From assembly GCA_002189035.1 (NCBI GenBank), contig NEEC01000014.1:1304501-1368500 (forward strand): a DNA stretch of 64,000 nucleotides. The letters run 5' to 3'. Within the stretch, counting starts at the first letter, position 1. Each line of letters begins with the position of its first letter. This DNA comes from Utricularia gibba. Taxonomy: Eukaryota > Streptophyta > Magnoliopsida > Lamiales > Lentibulariaceae. Both the position numbers and the translations under genes were made by a program. Below, in pieces: positions 10,182 through 21,100 of the stretch. The notes under the pieces are model-generated. The model had not been told where the DNA came from. It saw only the letters and a program-made list of their open reading frames with translations, and made no database searches.

Positions 10182-12626
10182 CTAAACTTCTTCACTGAAA
10201 TCAGGTTCATTTGGTTTGAAAATCTTGGGCATTTTCAGACTTGAAGAGGAAGTATCAGTGATTTCAGCCTTCTGATTAGCTCCTTTTCTGGTGTTTGCAG
10301 CAAATTTTGAAGCAAGAAGAGTTGCTCCAAGATGTTGGGCATGGGCATCATATGATGGATCATATGACAATCTCTCTCTTAGAGCCAACTCCTTTGCTAA
10401 CTTCCTCTTTTTGTACCTCCTCCATGCTGCCTGTAAAAAGCAAGCACCCCAAGTTCTCCATTGATGGGAATAGTATCTGAAAGCATGTTGAAGCTTCATG
10501 CTATGGAGGCGTTTGAATTGAATTGCAACGAATCTGAGATCCTCTGCTCGTAGGGTGAAGGCCTCAACTTCTGTGAGAGTTTTAACTGTCCGAGTGGAGG
10601 ATGGAAGATTGAGAGATGAATTGGGGACAAGTGCCCATGTTAGCAATTCCTCTCCACAGAAGTCTCCTGGTTTTAGAGCTATAGAGTTGTAGAACCCTGT
10701 TTGTCCTCCATTTGTTGTGGAGCTCTCCATTTGTCCTCTGATGATGAAGCTCATTTCGTTTACAGGGTCGCCTTCTCGGACAATGTAGCTTCCCTGTGTG
10801 CTTAGGGATGAGGTCAGTCTCTCGCATATGGCATCAAGCAGTTGATCATCCATTTGTGCGAAGAATGGTACCTAAAGGGGCAACGAAGGCGTGAGAATGA
10901 GGGCTTGGAACCCAGTGCAGTTCATGATCAAGAAACGTACTCTGCGAACAAGGTTAAGACAGAGGTGCCTCCTAATTTCTCGGCCAAGGTCACCAGGAAG
11001 AGACTGTAGAATGAGTTCTTCATTGACTCCCCTGGTTGTCAGCCATTTGTATTGCTCGAAACGACGGACTCGTTCTTGGAGATCCGGGGGAAGCTGGCGA
11101 CGCCTCATCCATTCTTCCATGTCTCGCCTCCTCACTCTCCATTCTTCGAGCCTCACAGTCATTGATTGCAAGTATGTCTTCATTCATAGAATGGAAAACC
11201 AGTCATCAGTATTCAATGCTATTTTTTGCTTCTAGCAAAGAATCCAAGACATGGAAAATGATTTTGAAGTGGCCTGTTCTAGTAGTACCTGCATATTTCC
11301 AATAAGCTGCGCAGAGAGGATCAGTCCAAAGATGCACACAATGATACAGAATGTCGTCTCGCCGAGATAGGTACTTGTATCAAGACCTTGTCCATATGAA
11401 CTGCAAATGGTCATGGATTTTCAGGGAGGGGCTGAAAAATTGAAGTTCAGAGTTCATCCAAATTCTCACCTTAGGTTCCTGAGCCCCCACCACAGGCAGT
11501 ACAGGTACTTATCAATGAAACTAGAGGAAGCAACATGAGTTGTGAAGGCATCAGCGAACATGCCAAACTTGAAGTCTAAATCATTGTTCTTGGCATCGCA
11601 GCGAGACAGCACGTTTGTGGTGTTTAGCCACTGCCGTCTCTGTATGTCTCCTGCTTCTGTGATACTACAATCGAAGTAAGTAATTTTACAGGGTGGGTGT
11701 CTGTTTAGCTCGTCCATGCATCGTCGTTCCCAGCAGGAATGCTGCCTGCCTATCGACGCCAGGTACCACGCTGCACCCAGTACCTGCGTTAGATCAGGAA
11801 TGCACAATGTAATCGACGCAAGCGAGAGAAGCAAGCAAGTGGTCGAAATTTGAAACATGATTTACATGACTGGCCAACATGAAAAGAAGCAGGTTGTAGG
11901 CTGCCCCTGCCCAGGCAGTCTTGGCAATAAATCCTGTCGTTTTGATGATCTGCTGGTTCAGGGGAAAAATGACGAACAGTCTAGGGATGTATTGGATGAG
12001 GACAATCAACGCCAGAGTGTTGTTCGAATGTCCGCCTCCCTTGGACTTTGTTGCCGGAATCACGTACCAGATGACAATCTGCAGATCGATTGGCATTATC
12101 CGCCGCAAGCAGATGCATACCCAGACACATTGTTATCCAATCAGATCACCTGAGGCAACGGCAGCGTCGCCGTCAAATCGATGATGAAATCGGACCTAAG
12201 ATACCTTCGCCGGATCTGCCTCGGATCCATGACGAGTTCTCCCCTGCCGAAGACCCGAGAACTGGGGGCAACAAAGGCCATTCTGAACTTCATCAGCATG
12301 TGGAGAAGATAGAAGACATCGGCCAAGGATCGGAAATAAGTGATCAAAAGAGAAATGTGAGTATCCGTGGACATGCAGGCGGCGTCGTCGACAACGTAGG
12401 GGAGGTAGAAATACAGGGGATCGATGAAAAGGGAGATCAAGCACGCGACCAGGAAGACGTGGTTCCATCGGCTGACGATCTCGCTGTTCGGATCGAGAAT
12501 TTGGTAATGCCATAGAATGCTCAGGGAACTGTGTTCCTCCGGTGCGGCGTCGTCACCGTTGTTTTGGGTGATGCTTCGCCGGAAGCGGCGGAGGTGCGAG
12601 GTCGGCCTCGAGAATAACGTATTCAT
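10182..12626 (-). CDS. CNGC18: cyclic nucleotide-gated channel, CNGC18-type
   Basis: Plasma-membrane Ca2+-permeable channel; Arabidopsis CNGC18 is needed for pollen-tube tip growth. Six exons: 12150-12626, 11866-12078, 11470-11783, 11289-11400, 10941-11177, 10182-10871; 680 residues (Arabidopsis about 706), all phases intact. It shows the S1-S6 region (RWNHVFLVACL to YGQGLDTSTYLGE), pore segment CLWWGLRNLSSYGQ, a C-linker with EEWRVRRRDMEEWM, a cyclic-nucleotide-binding domain (VREGDPVNEM, PGDFCGEELLTWAL), and an IQ-type calmodulin site (AFRYYSHQWRTWGACFLQAAWRRYKKR). The C-terminus KIFKPNEPDFS is typical of CNGC18. The acidic stretch after the IQ motif seen in Arabidopsis is shortened. A strong out-of-frame ATG lies seven bases upstream of the start (see the uORF entry). 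Confidence 0.94.
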
Positions 12627-12633
12627 CTTCCAT
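12559..12633 (-). promoter_or_regulatory. overlapping uORF at the CNGC18 start
   Basis: An ATG at 12633-12631 in a near-ideal context (GCCATGG) opens a 24-codon frame ending at 12559, overlapping the CNGC18 start (12626) in a different frame. The CNGC18 ATG has a weaker context (A at -3, A at +4). If the leader includes it, most ribosomes would be expected to read the short frame first, lowering channel output. Confidence 0.4.
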
Positions 12634-12689
12634 GGCGGGAGGTGGTGGAATGTTTTGTTTTAGACGTTTGACCTCCTACTCCATTCCCA

Positions 12690-12695
12690 TATATA
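12690..12695 (-). promoter_or_regulatory. TATA box of CNGC18
   Basis: TATATA 64 bases upstream of the CNGC18 ATG. A start site about 30 bases downstream (around 12660) would put the upstream ATG at 12633 inside a very short leader. Confidence 0.45.
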
Positions 12696-12699
12696 GGAA

Positions 12700-14340
12700 G
12701 GTCCTTTTTGTCTTTTCAAACATATAAGCATATTACATTTTAAAATAACATTATTTTCTAGACATTTTAACCCATGATTCTATTTTAATATCAGAATTAA
12801 AAAAAATTATTTTTTTGTAGATTATTTAATGTTGATTTTACAGTGTGTTTTATTTAAATTGTACGTTTTGCTTAATTTAAAACTGTTCTAATATAAATTA
12901 AAATCGTATATACAGATTTTATCGAAAATTGAGAAAATTATATATTTATATTAAACTATATATTTATTCTTAATTCACCCTTATTTCTATTTTATTTCAA
13001 AATAAATATAAAACAAGTCATTTAAAATCATAATCCAAAATTTTTTTATTACAAAATTTAATACATCTACCGAACATATTTTAAATTTAAAACTATAAGA
13101 TATATTTTATCTTCAATTATATAAGGTTAATTTTTTAATTAACAATCCAACGGATCGGGTTTAACCTACATTGCATAGAAAACTAGACATTGAAACATGG
13201 AAGGCCAAAAATCCTTCCACGTAAATTTTTATTTAAAAAAAATTAAAATAATATTATCCGGTTTATTTAAATGGTCATGTGGAGATTCACTAGGCCAACT
13301 GTCCATCACCCTACTTGTACAAAATGGGCTTACAAAATTATGTTACTGACCATAAAATATACAATCATGATGACTATGTTGTATATTCATATGGTCATGT
13401 GGCACGGTCACTAGGCCAACTGCCCAATCCAAACCTGACACGTGTATGACAATTTATATCTTTTTTTAACTATTATTTTTTAAATATTTATATAAAAACC
13501 TCGTTTATGTTTTCAAATCAATCGATTTAATACGAGTTAATTATGTTTTTATTGAGTGGCGTTCGTATGACGTCATCCTGCAGCAGGGGAATAATGATGA
13601 TGGTTCTTCTTCTTTCAACTTTTTCTTTTTCTTTTTAATATATATTTTACTGCTATGCTAATCCTAGTGAAAGAAGTCAATATGGGATCATTGCTAGAGG
13701 TTGAAGAATGAAGATTTGGAATTCATTGTTTTCTGGAGAAAAAAGAATAATAAAAATAAAAGCGGGAGGACCACTCCACGTCTCTGATCTAAAGAAACCC
13801 CACAAATTGAATGAAAGTCGGGCTAAGTTAATAGTACAACAGTTGTTCGCTTGCTGTAACGCACATCCTCAGCGCGGAATCGGATGCGGGGACACCTGGA
13901 TACGCCTGTATTGGGAGCTACGCAGACAGTAGACAAGTATTCGTGTTTGTATTGGTGGGGATTTGTGGTGGGTGGGTTGTGTTGATCTTAAGGTTACTTG
14001 GTGGAGTGTGGTGTTGGCTATGGTGGGTGAGTGTAAAGGTAACTTTTTGCTGTCGGCTGTCGCTGTACACAAAGCCCACTACATAAATTTTTGATGGTCT
14101 ATGATTGGCCAACCGCAGTAGCTTTTGTGGATTGGAAGGAAGTATCTTTCGATCTACCTCCTTCTGGTCATTGGTTTGTGCATCCTCCTGGTGTTTCTTT
14201 ATCTGGGCATCTCGTGCCTTATTATTCCTTCAAAGGAATGTCTTTTTCGTTTCTTGGATTTCTGGGTGCGGCCTGGTTTTTGTGCAGAAAGGTAAAGCAC
14301 TGTGTCAAATGATTTTCACATGATCCTTGAGCGTGGAGTG
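12700..14340. other. AT-rich intergenic and probable 5' leader of the KUP gene
   Basis: 12700-13600 is AT-rich, with a local direct repeat (13271-13424). From about 13680 the sequence becomes more balanced and probably holds promoter and leader of the K+ transporter; possible leader splice sites occur near 14285-14290. No separate protein gene recognised. Confidence 0.45.
13271..13424. repeat. short direct repeat, 120-base spacing
   Basis: ATGGTCATGTGG followed by TCACTAGGCCAACTG occurs at about 13271-13303 and again at about 13391-13424 with few changes. This suggests a small local duplication. Confidence 0.5.
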
Positions 14341-17222
14341 ATGGAATTGGAAGACCTCAACTATTCAAACTCACGGCATCATATAAAGGTGAAGTTTTCT
14401 TTACTGGTTTGGTTAGAAAACACGAAGGGGGTTGAGTTTTTGCTGATTCGGATCGTGGGTTCTGCTCTGATTTGCAGAAAGAGTCATGGAGGAATGTGCT
14501 GTTGTTGGCTTATCAGAGTTTGGGTGTTGTATACGGGGAATTGAGCACTTCCCCTTTGTATGTGTACAAAAGTACCTTTGCGGATGCGATTCAGCATTCA
14601 GAAACCAACGAAGAAATATATGGAGTTTTGTCCTTCGTTTTCTGGACTCTAACTCTTATCCCTCTTCTCAAATACGTTTTCGTAGTTCTTAGAGCTGATG
14701 ATAACGGGGAAGGTGGAACCTTTGCTCTGTATTCCCTTCTCTGCCGCCATGCCCGGGTGAGCAATTTACCTAACGGTCAGCTTGCTGATGAGGATTTGTA
14801 TAAGTACAAAAGAGATGGAAATAGATCTGCTAACAAGGGTCTTGGATTGAGATTGAGATTAACCATGGAAAAGCACACAGTTCTACAGAAGATTTTGCTG
14901 ATATTGGCTTTGATTGGGACGAGCATGGTCATCGGAGATGGAGTTCTTTCCCCTGCCATTTCCGGTAGTTGCAGCTGTTTTCAGTATCTGCTTCCTATTG
15001 CAACTGTATTATTCATCTGTGCGTGCTCTGTCACTTGCAGTGTTTTCAGCCGTCTCAGGGCTAGAGCTCCTTGTCGAAAAAGAGCACTATCAATGTAAGC
15101 TTCTCTGTATTCCACTCCATGACTTTCAACTTATCTGAATTTGCATCACCCTTCTGCAGATATGAAGGTTCCGGTTGCATGTGCCATTCTGGTTGTCTTG
15201 TTCTGTCTTCAACACTACGGGACACGCCGGATTGGGTCTCTGTTTGCTCCTATTGTGATAGCATGGCTTTTCTGCATCAGTTCAATAGGATTATACAACA
15301 TTTTGCACTGGAATCCCCTGGTCTGCAAGGCGCTTTCCCCTTATTACATGTTCAAGTTTCTGAGGAAAACCAGAAGACAAGGATGGATGTCTTTGGGAGG
15401 GATTCTGCTTTGTATAACAGGTAATGCAGATCATCATCCAAACTGCAATTCGTTTCATAAACCATGAGTCGCTGATCACCATCTCCATCAGGCTCTGAGG
15501 CGATGTATGCTGATCTTGGACATTTTACACAGTTATCCATCAAGGTGAAGCAGCACTGACCTGAATATACACATGCTGACTGATCTACTTCCAGATACCA
15601 ATGTAACAGTATCATTCCTCTGCAGGTTGCATTCACCTTCTTCATCTATCCATCCCTGATCCTGGCTTACATGGGGCAAGCTGCATATCTCTCCCGGCAT
15701 CACTACATTGAGAACAACTATAGCATCGGATTCTACGTATCTGTCCCCGGTACGCCTCGGAACTCTTGAAAATGAGCCTGCCATGAATCAAGTAGAGAGC
15801 CTAAGGCTGCAAATTTTCCCTGCAGCGCAGCTAAGGTGGCCTGTTCTTGCAATTGCCATACTTGCTGCTGTGGTTGGAAGCCAAGCCATCATCACCGGAA
15901 CCTTCTCTGTGATCAAGCAGTGCTGTGCTTTGGGTTGCTTCCCTAAGGTAAAAATCGTTCACACGTCGTCGAAGATGTTCGGCCAGATTTACATTCCGGA
16001 GATCAACTGGACTCTAATGCTGCTCTGCCTGGCTGTTACCATTGGATTCAGAGACACCAAACATATAAGCAATGCAGCAGGTAACCAAGATAAGATATCT
16101 CATCATATGTCTGTCTCCTTTACACCGCACCAGAGTGATCCCAGTTGTTCACCAGGTCTTGCTGTTATAACTGTGATGCTGGTGACAACATGCCTCATGT
16201 CGCTTGTGATCATCCTATGCTGGGACCGGAATGCGCTTCTTGCTGTTGGCTTCATACTCATCTTCGGTTCGATCGAAGCACTGTACTTCTCAGCCTCACT
16301 GATAAGGTTCCTGGAGGGAGCTTGGGTTCCCATTGCTCTGTCCTTCATCTTCCTCAGCATAATGTACATATGGCACTACGGGACACTGAAAAAGTATGAG
16401 TTTGATGTCCAGAACAAGGTCCCCATCAACTGGTTCTTGGGGCTGGGGCCGAATCTCGGAATAGTTCGTGTTCGGGGCATTGGATTGATCCACACAGAGC
16501 TGGTCTCCGGCATCCCCGCCATCTTCTCACACTTTGTGACGCATCTCCCTGCTTTCCATCAGGTTCTGGTTCTGTTCTGCATCAAGTACGTCCCCATGCC
16601 TCATGTCACGCCGGCGGAGAGGTTCCTCGTCGGCAGAATCGGTCCCAGGGAGTACAGAGTGTACAGATGCATAGCAAGGTATGGATACCGGGACACGCTC
16701 GCAGACGACATAGAATTTGAGAAGGACCTCGTGTGCAGCATCGCGGAGTTCATCCGATCCGAGGAGGCGGAAGGGAGAGCCAGCTTGGTGGATGATCATC
16801 ACGAGGATGAAGAAAAGATGGCGGTCATCGGAACCCCGTCGGCAAATCCAACGGGGGTCCGTATCTGGGACGATGAGAATGGAGATTTGAATCCGTCGAC
16901 AAGCAATGCAGCGGAACCCAGGGAGATCATCAGTCCTCCGCCCGGCCCCCGTAAGAGGGTCCGTTTCCTTATGCCGGAGAGTCCGAATATCGACGTGCAG
17001 GCGCAGACGGAGCTGAGGGAGCTGATGGAAGCGAGAGAAGCAGGGTTGGCCTTCATACTAGGCCACTCATATGTGAAGGCCAAGACAGGGTCGAGTTTCA
17101 TCAAGAAGCTTGTGATTAACGTTGGGTACGACTTTCTCCGGCGGAACTCTAGGCCGCCGTCGTACGCCTTGAGTTTTCCGCAGGCGTCGACGTTAGAGGT
17201 CGGAATGGTTTACCATGTATGA
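14341..17222 (+). CDS. KUP6/8: KUP/HAK/KT potassium transporter, KUP6/KUP8-type
   Basis: Membrane K+ transporter of the KUP/HAK/KT family; KUP6 and KUP8 act in K+ balance and osmotic or guard-cell responses in Arabidopsis. Eight exons: 14341-14388, 14478-14964, 15041-15094, 15160-15420, 15492-15544, 15626-15749, 15826-16080, 16156-17222; 782 residues, the same length as Arabidopsis KUP6 by memory, with all phases consistent. Motifs: [54 protein letters not shown], a long hydrophilic C-tail with KKRVRF-like RKRVRF, and the ending LEVGMVYHV. The usual VVYGD has E in place of D in this first-helix loop, a change worth confirming. The start [11 protein letters not shown] matches the short N-terminus of KUP6; an in-frame ATG at 14320 is possible. 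Confidence 0.95.
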
Positions 17223-18119
17223 CATGCCCTGTGGCAGACGATAGCTCTCCGTCACCGAGTTAACCACTCGCCACCCTTGCGTTTTTTCAGGGCATTTTCA
17301 GTTGTAAATTTCGATTCTGTTCCGTTTGCCTGCAAAAGTCGACAGGAGCAATTTTCTGACCAAGTTAAGAGATTATCAAGTGGGATTCAATCTCTACGTA
17401 CCCTAACCGACGGGGTAATGGCTGCGACGGTGATAAGTTACGGCGGCGCATTGCCGGAGTCACCTTCCACTAGATAGAGCAGCAACTGGAGGAAGATGAC
17501 GCTTCATTACGAGATTTTTGCTGTACCTTTTTCCCCGATCACCTCGCTCCCGTCGAAATTTCGAGCCTGGGTATGGGATTCGTCTTCGATGTTACCAACA
17601 CCGAATTATCGGAAGCGATTCGGAATTTCATCGACGGAAGCACAATTCACTTTACACGTCGCCTGTCTTGTGCCCTAATCTCTTCCTCTACCTGGTTTCT
17701 CAGCCTTCTCCCTGTTTGTCAAGCAGCCCTAATCGACGCAAGTATCTCCGAAATGAAATCAAACGCCGATGGGAGACTATCACTCGCCTGCTTGAAGAAG
17801 GAAGGCGACCAGAGACATCGAGAGCGAAAGATACTCTGGTGAACTCAACGGCGACTGGGTGCCGGAGAAGATGGTGTGTCGAGGACAATCATGTAAATAA
17901 ACAATTTAAATCAAATTTTCAAATTATTTACATAATTATGACGTATTATTCTACAAAGCAACTTTTCATTTCTAAAACAAAATAAAGAATAATTTGGCGT
18001 GCTCTGTTCTTTGTAGGAAGCTGAAAACGTGTCTTTTTAGGCACGGGGTCAACGGCCCGGGGTTGCGCGCCGGTGAAATCTGTTCTTCGCTTCGCGGTGA
18101 ACAGAAAGTCGATTGAAGG
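17223..18119. other. intergenic with unassigned open frame
   Basis: 3' region of the K+ transporter, then sequence of coding-like composition, then the UVH3 promoter. The only notable object is the open frame at 17476-17843. Confidence 0.4.
17476..17843 (+). other. unrecognised open frame, possible gene relic
   Basis: An uninterrupted frame of about 122 codons without a start at its beginning (a stop lies directly before it). It reads EEDDASLRDFCCTFF and MGFVFDVTNTELSEAI, which look protein-like, but I cannot place them in a family. The first internal ATG is at 17573. It may be an exon of a decayed gene or chance. Confidence 0.25.
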
Positions 18120-21100
18120 ATGGGAGTTCATGGACTGTGGGAGCTTCTGGCTCCCGTGGGCAGACGAGTCTCTGTGGAGACGCTTGCTGGGAAGAAGCTC
18201 GCGATCGGTACCCTAGAACGCGTGCTTCTTCGTCTTTTACCATGGTTCCGCCTTTGGTTTGTTATGGTTCTTTCTGGGTCATGTAGATGCGAGTATATGG
18301 ATGGTTCAGTTTATGAAGGCTATGCGCGACGAGAAGGGAGAGATGGTCCGAAATGCCCATATACTGGGGTTTTTCCGTCGAATATGCAAGCTTTTGTTTC
18401 TACGGACTAAGCCCGTTTTTGTGTTCGATGGTGGAACGCCAGCTCTCAAGCGGAGGACGGTCATTGCCCGTCGCCGTCGACGAGAGAATGCTCAGGCAAA
18501 GATTAGAAAAACTGCTGAAAAATTGCTGCTTAACCATGTATGTAGTTCTGTTAATTTATTGCATTCTTTTATGGGTGTCTTCATTGTGTGTTGAATCTGA
18601 TAAGAGTGCCCGCGTATTGCTGCGTTAGTTTGAGATAGTTTGACATTTTGTCTAATTGTGATAGCTTAAGGCAACAAAGCTGAAGGAATTGGCAGCAGAT
18701 CTGCAGAGGCAACGACAGGAGGATGACATCAAAGGGAAAAGGCCCATCTTGCAGGAACCAGATAATGAACCGGAGGCTTATAAAGGAAATGATGGCTTAC
18801 GCTCTAATTTTGATCAGGAAAAAAATGATGAATTGTACGACAGGCTATTTTTATTTGTCACGATTTTTAGGTTAAGAAATGTTTCTAATTGTAGTCATCT
18901 AGTTGATTAAGGTTGGCTGCTTCTCTTGCGGCGGAAGAGAATGAAGACATAGAAGTTGATGATGGCTATGAAGAAATGATGATGATTGTATGATTTTTCT
19001 TTTCTTTTTGGGGTTCCTTATGAGCACCTCATTGTTATAATTGACTTCATCGGTCTTTTCTCATTCAATGGTTTCTTTCAATTCTCCCACAGCCAGAGAT
19101 GCATGGAAAGGTTGATCCTGCTGTTTTAGCTCTTTTGCCCCCATCAATGCAACTTGACCTGCTTGTCCAGGTGACCTTTGGATTTTTCGAGATCATGAAA
19201 TTGCCGACATTCATGTATAATTCCTTTTAAACTTGGCTACTGCTTTACAGATGAGAGAAAGACTGATGGCTGAGAATAGGCAGAGGTACCAGAAAGTGAA
19301 AAAGGTAGAGACTGCTCTCTCCATGTATGTTCTTTTCACGTCATTGGAATGTTTTGAAAGGTTTCAATATTTTCTTTGTGATCAGGAGAAGATTAATTCA
19401 TGTTTTCAGTAACTTTCGTTGGTGTTTTAGGCACCAGAAAAGTTTTCAGAAATACAAATAGAGGCATATCTTAAAAAGGTGGCTTTCCGTCGTGAGTTAG
19501 AGGTAGTTCAGAAGTCCACCGCAGGCCAGGGAGTAGGTGGTGTGCAGACCTCAAGAATCGCATCAGAAGCGAACAGAGAATTTATTTTTTCCTCATCATT
19601 TACTGGTGACAAACAGTCCGTAGTAAAATTTTATCTCTGTATTTTTCCATATTTTATGCATACAAATTCTTGTACGCCTATGTGCGTCTTCTCATTAGAA
19701 AAATTAATACAATTGAACCTTACAGTGCTACTTTGCTGAAACATGATCGTGTTTTTCAGATCTTTCACATCTGGTGAGGAGAGCATGCTCCTATCTGATC
19801 AAATGCAGCCACACCCAGTTGTGTGCTCCTCGGTTGCAACAGGTGAAGCTTTGCCAACCAATGGAACTGGTGGCATAGCTGCTCCACCTGCTCCAGATAC
19901 TGGAGGATTATTAGATGGCATTGAGACATATTTAGATGAAAAAGGCCGATTGCGCGTTAGTAGAGTGAGAGCTCTGGGAATTCGTATGACTCGGGATTTG
20001 CAGAGGAACTTAGATTTAATGAAGGAGATTAACAATGAGACAGAAGGGATCCTCTCTGGGTTGACTCTGAATCAGGATGCAGCTGAGGGTAGTGATACCA
20101 GGATGGGTGATGAACTCAAGAAAAATAATGGAACTGATGTGTTTTATAGCATTCCCATTGAAATATCTTTTGAACATGCAACAGCTCTGGAAAATATATC
20201 AGATGATGGGGATTTATTTGATCGTTTAGTAGCAGGACAACCTGTTTTGGATTTTACTGTTGATGCACCTGCTTCGCTGAAGGATAGATCGGTTTCATCA
20301 TCAGAATGTGAGTGGGAGGAAGGGGTAGTTGGAGACACAGCTCTGGGAAGTGAGGCAGAAATCCGGTCTGAAGGGGTTGTGAGTGATGAGGGAGAAGTTG
20401 AATGGGAAGAAGGACTCAGTGACACTCAATTCACCTCAACTCACCAAGAAGGAAGCCTTAAAAATGTTTCCAAGGGTGTACAGGAGGAAGAGGACGATCT
20501 TCAAGAGGCAATTAGAAGAAGCCTGGAAGATGCAAGCTGCAGGTCCTTTCAGGAAATCAATGATCATGTGTCTGCATGGGGCGGAGGAATGGCACGTGAA
20601 GCTGCAATGTCATCTGGAAAAAAGGGGCCTGAGGATGCAATGCCTTGTGTCAGCAAGGGATTTGGTGGCTCAACTGATTCTGCGATTGGACTATCTTCTT
20701 CATTTATGGAATCAACCCCTCAACCAAACCTGGAGTATCGGAATAAAGATCCTGATGGAAATTGGAATTTGAGTGGAGACCAGTATCGCACTACAGACAC
20801 TCCTTCTGAAGAAGAGGTGATAGCACAGGGAAAGAAATCCGATGAGATATTGGATGGAGCAGGCGAGAGGGATTCTGAGAACGAGGGTGTAGAACCACAT
20901 CATGTTTCAGTTAAGGGTGATGCTGGTTTTGACTCGTTTATTTCATCTGTTGCTGATTTGCCACATGCCAAACTCCTTGACTCTTCAACTGCCGACACCC
21001 AATATGATGTAAGTCAAACAGCATCAGATGAAAAATATCGCAGTTCCATACAATTTGAAAATGCTACTCATTATGGGTCAACAAGTTATTTACATGGAGA

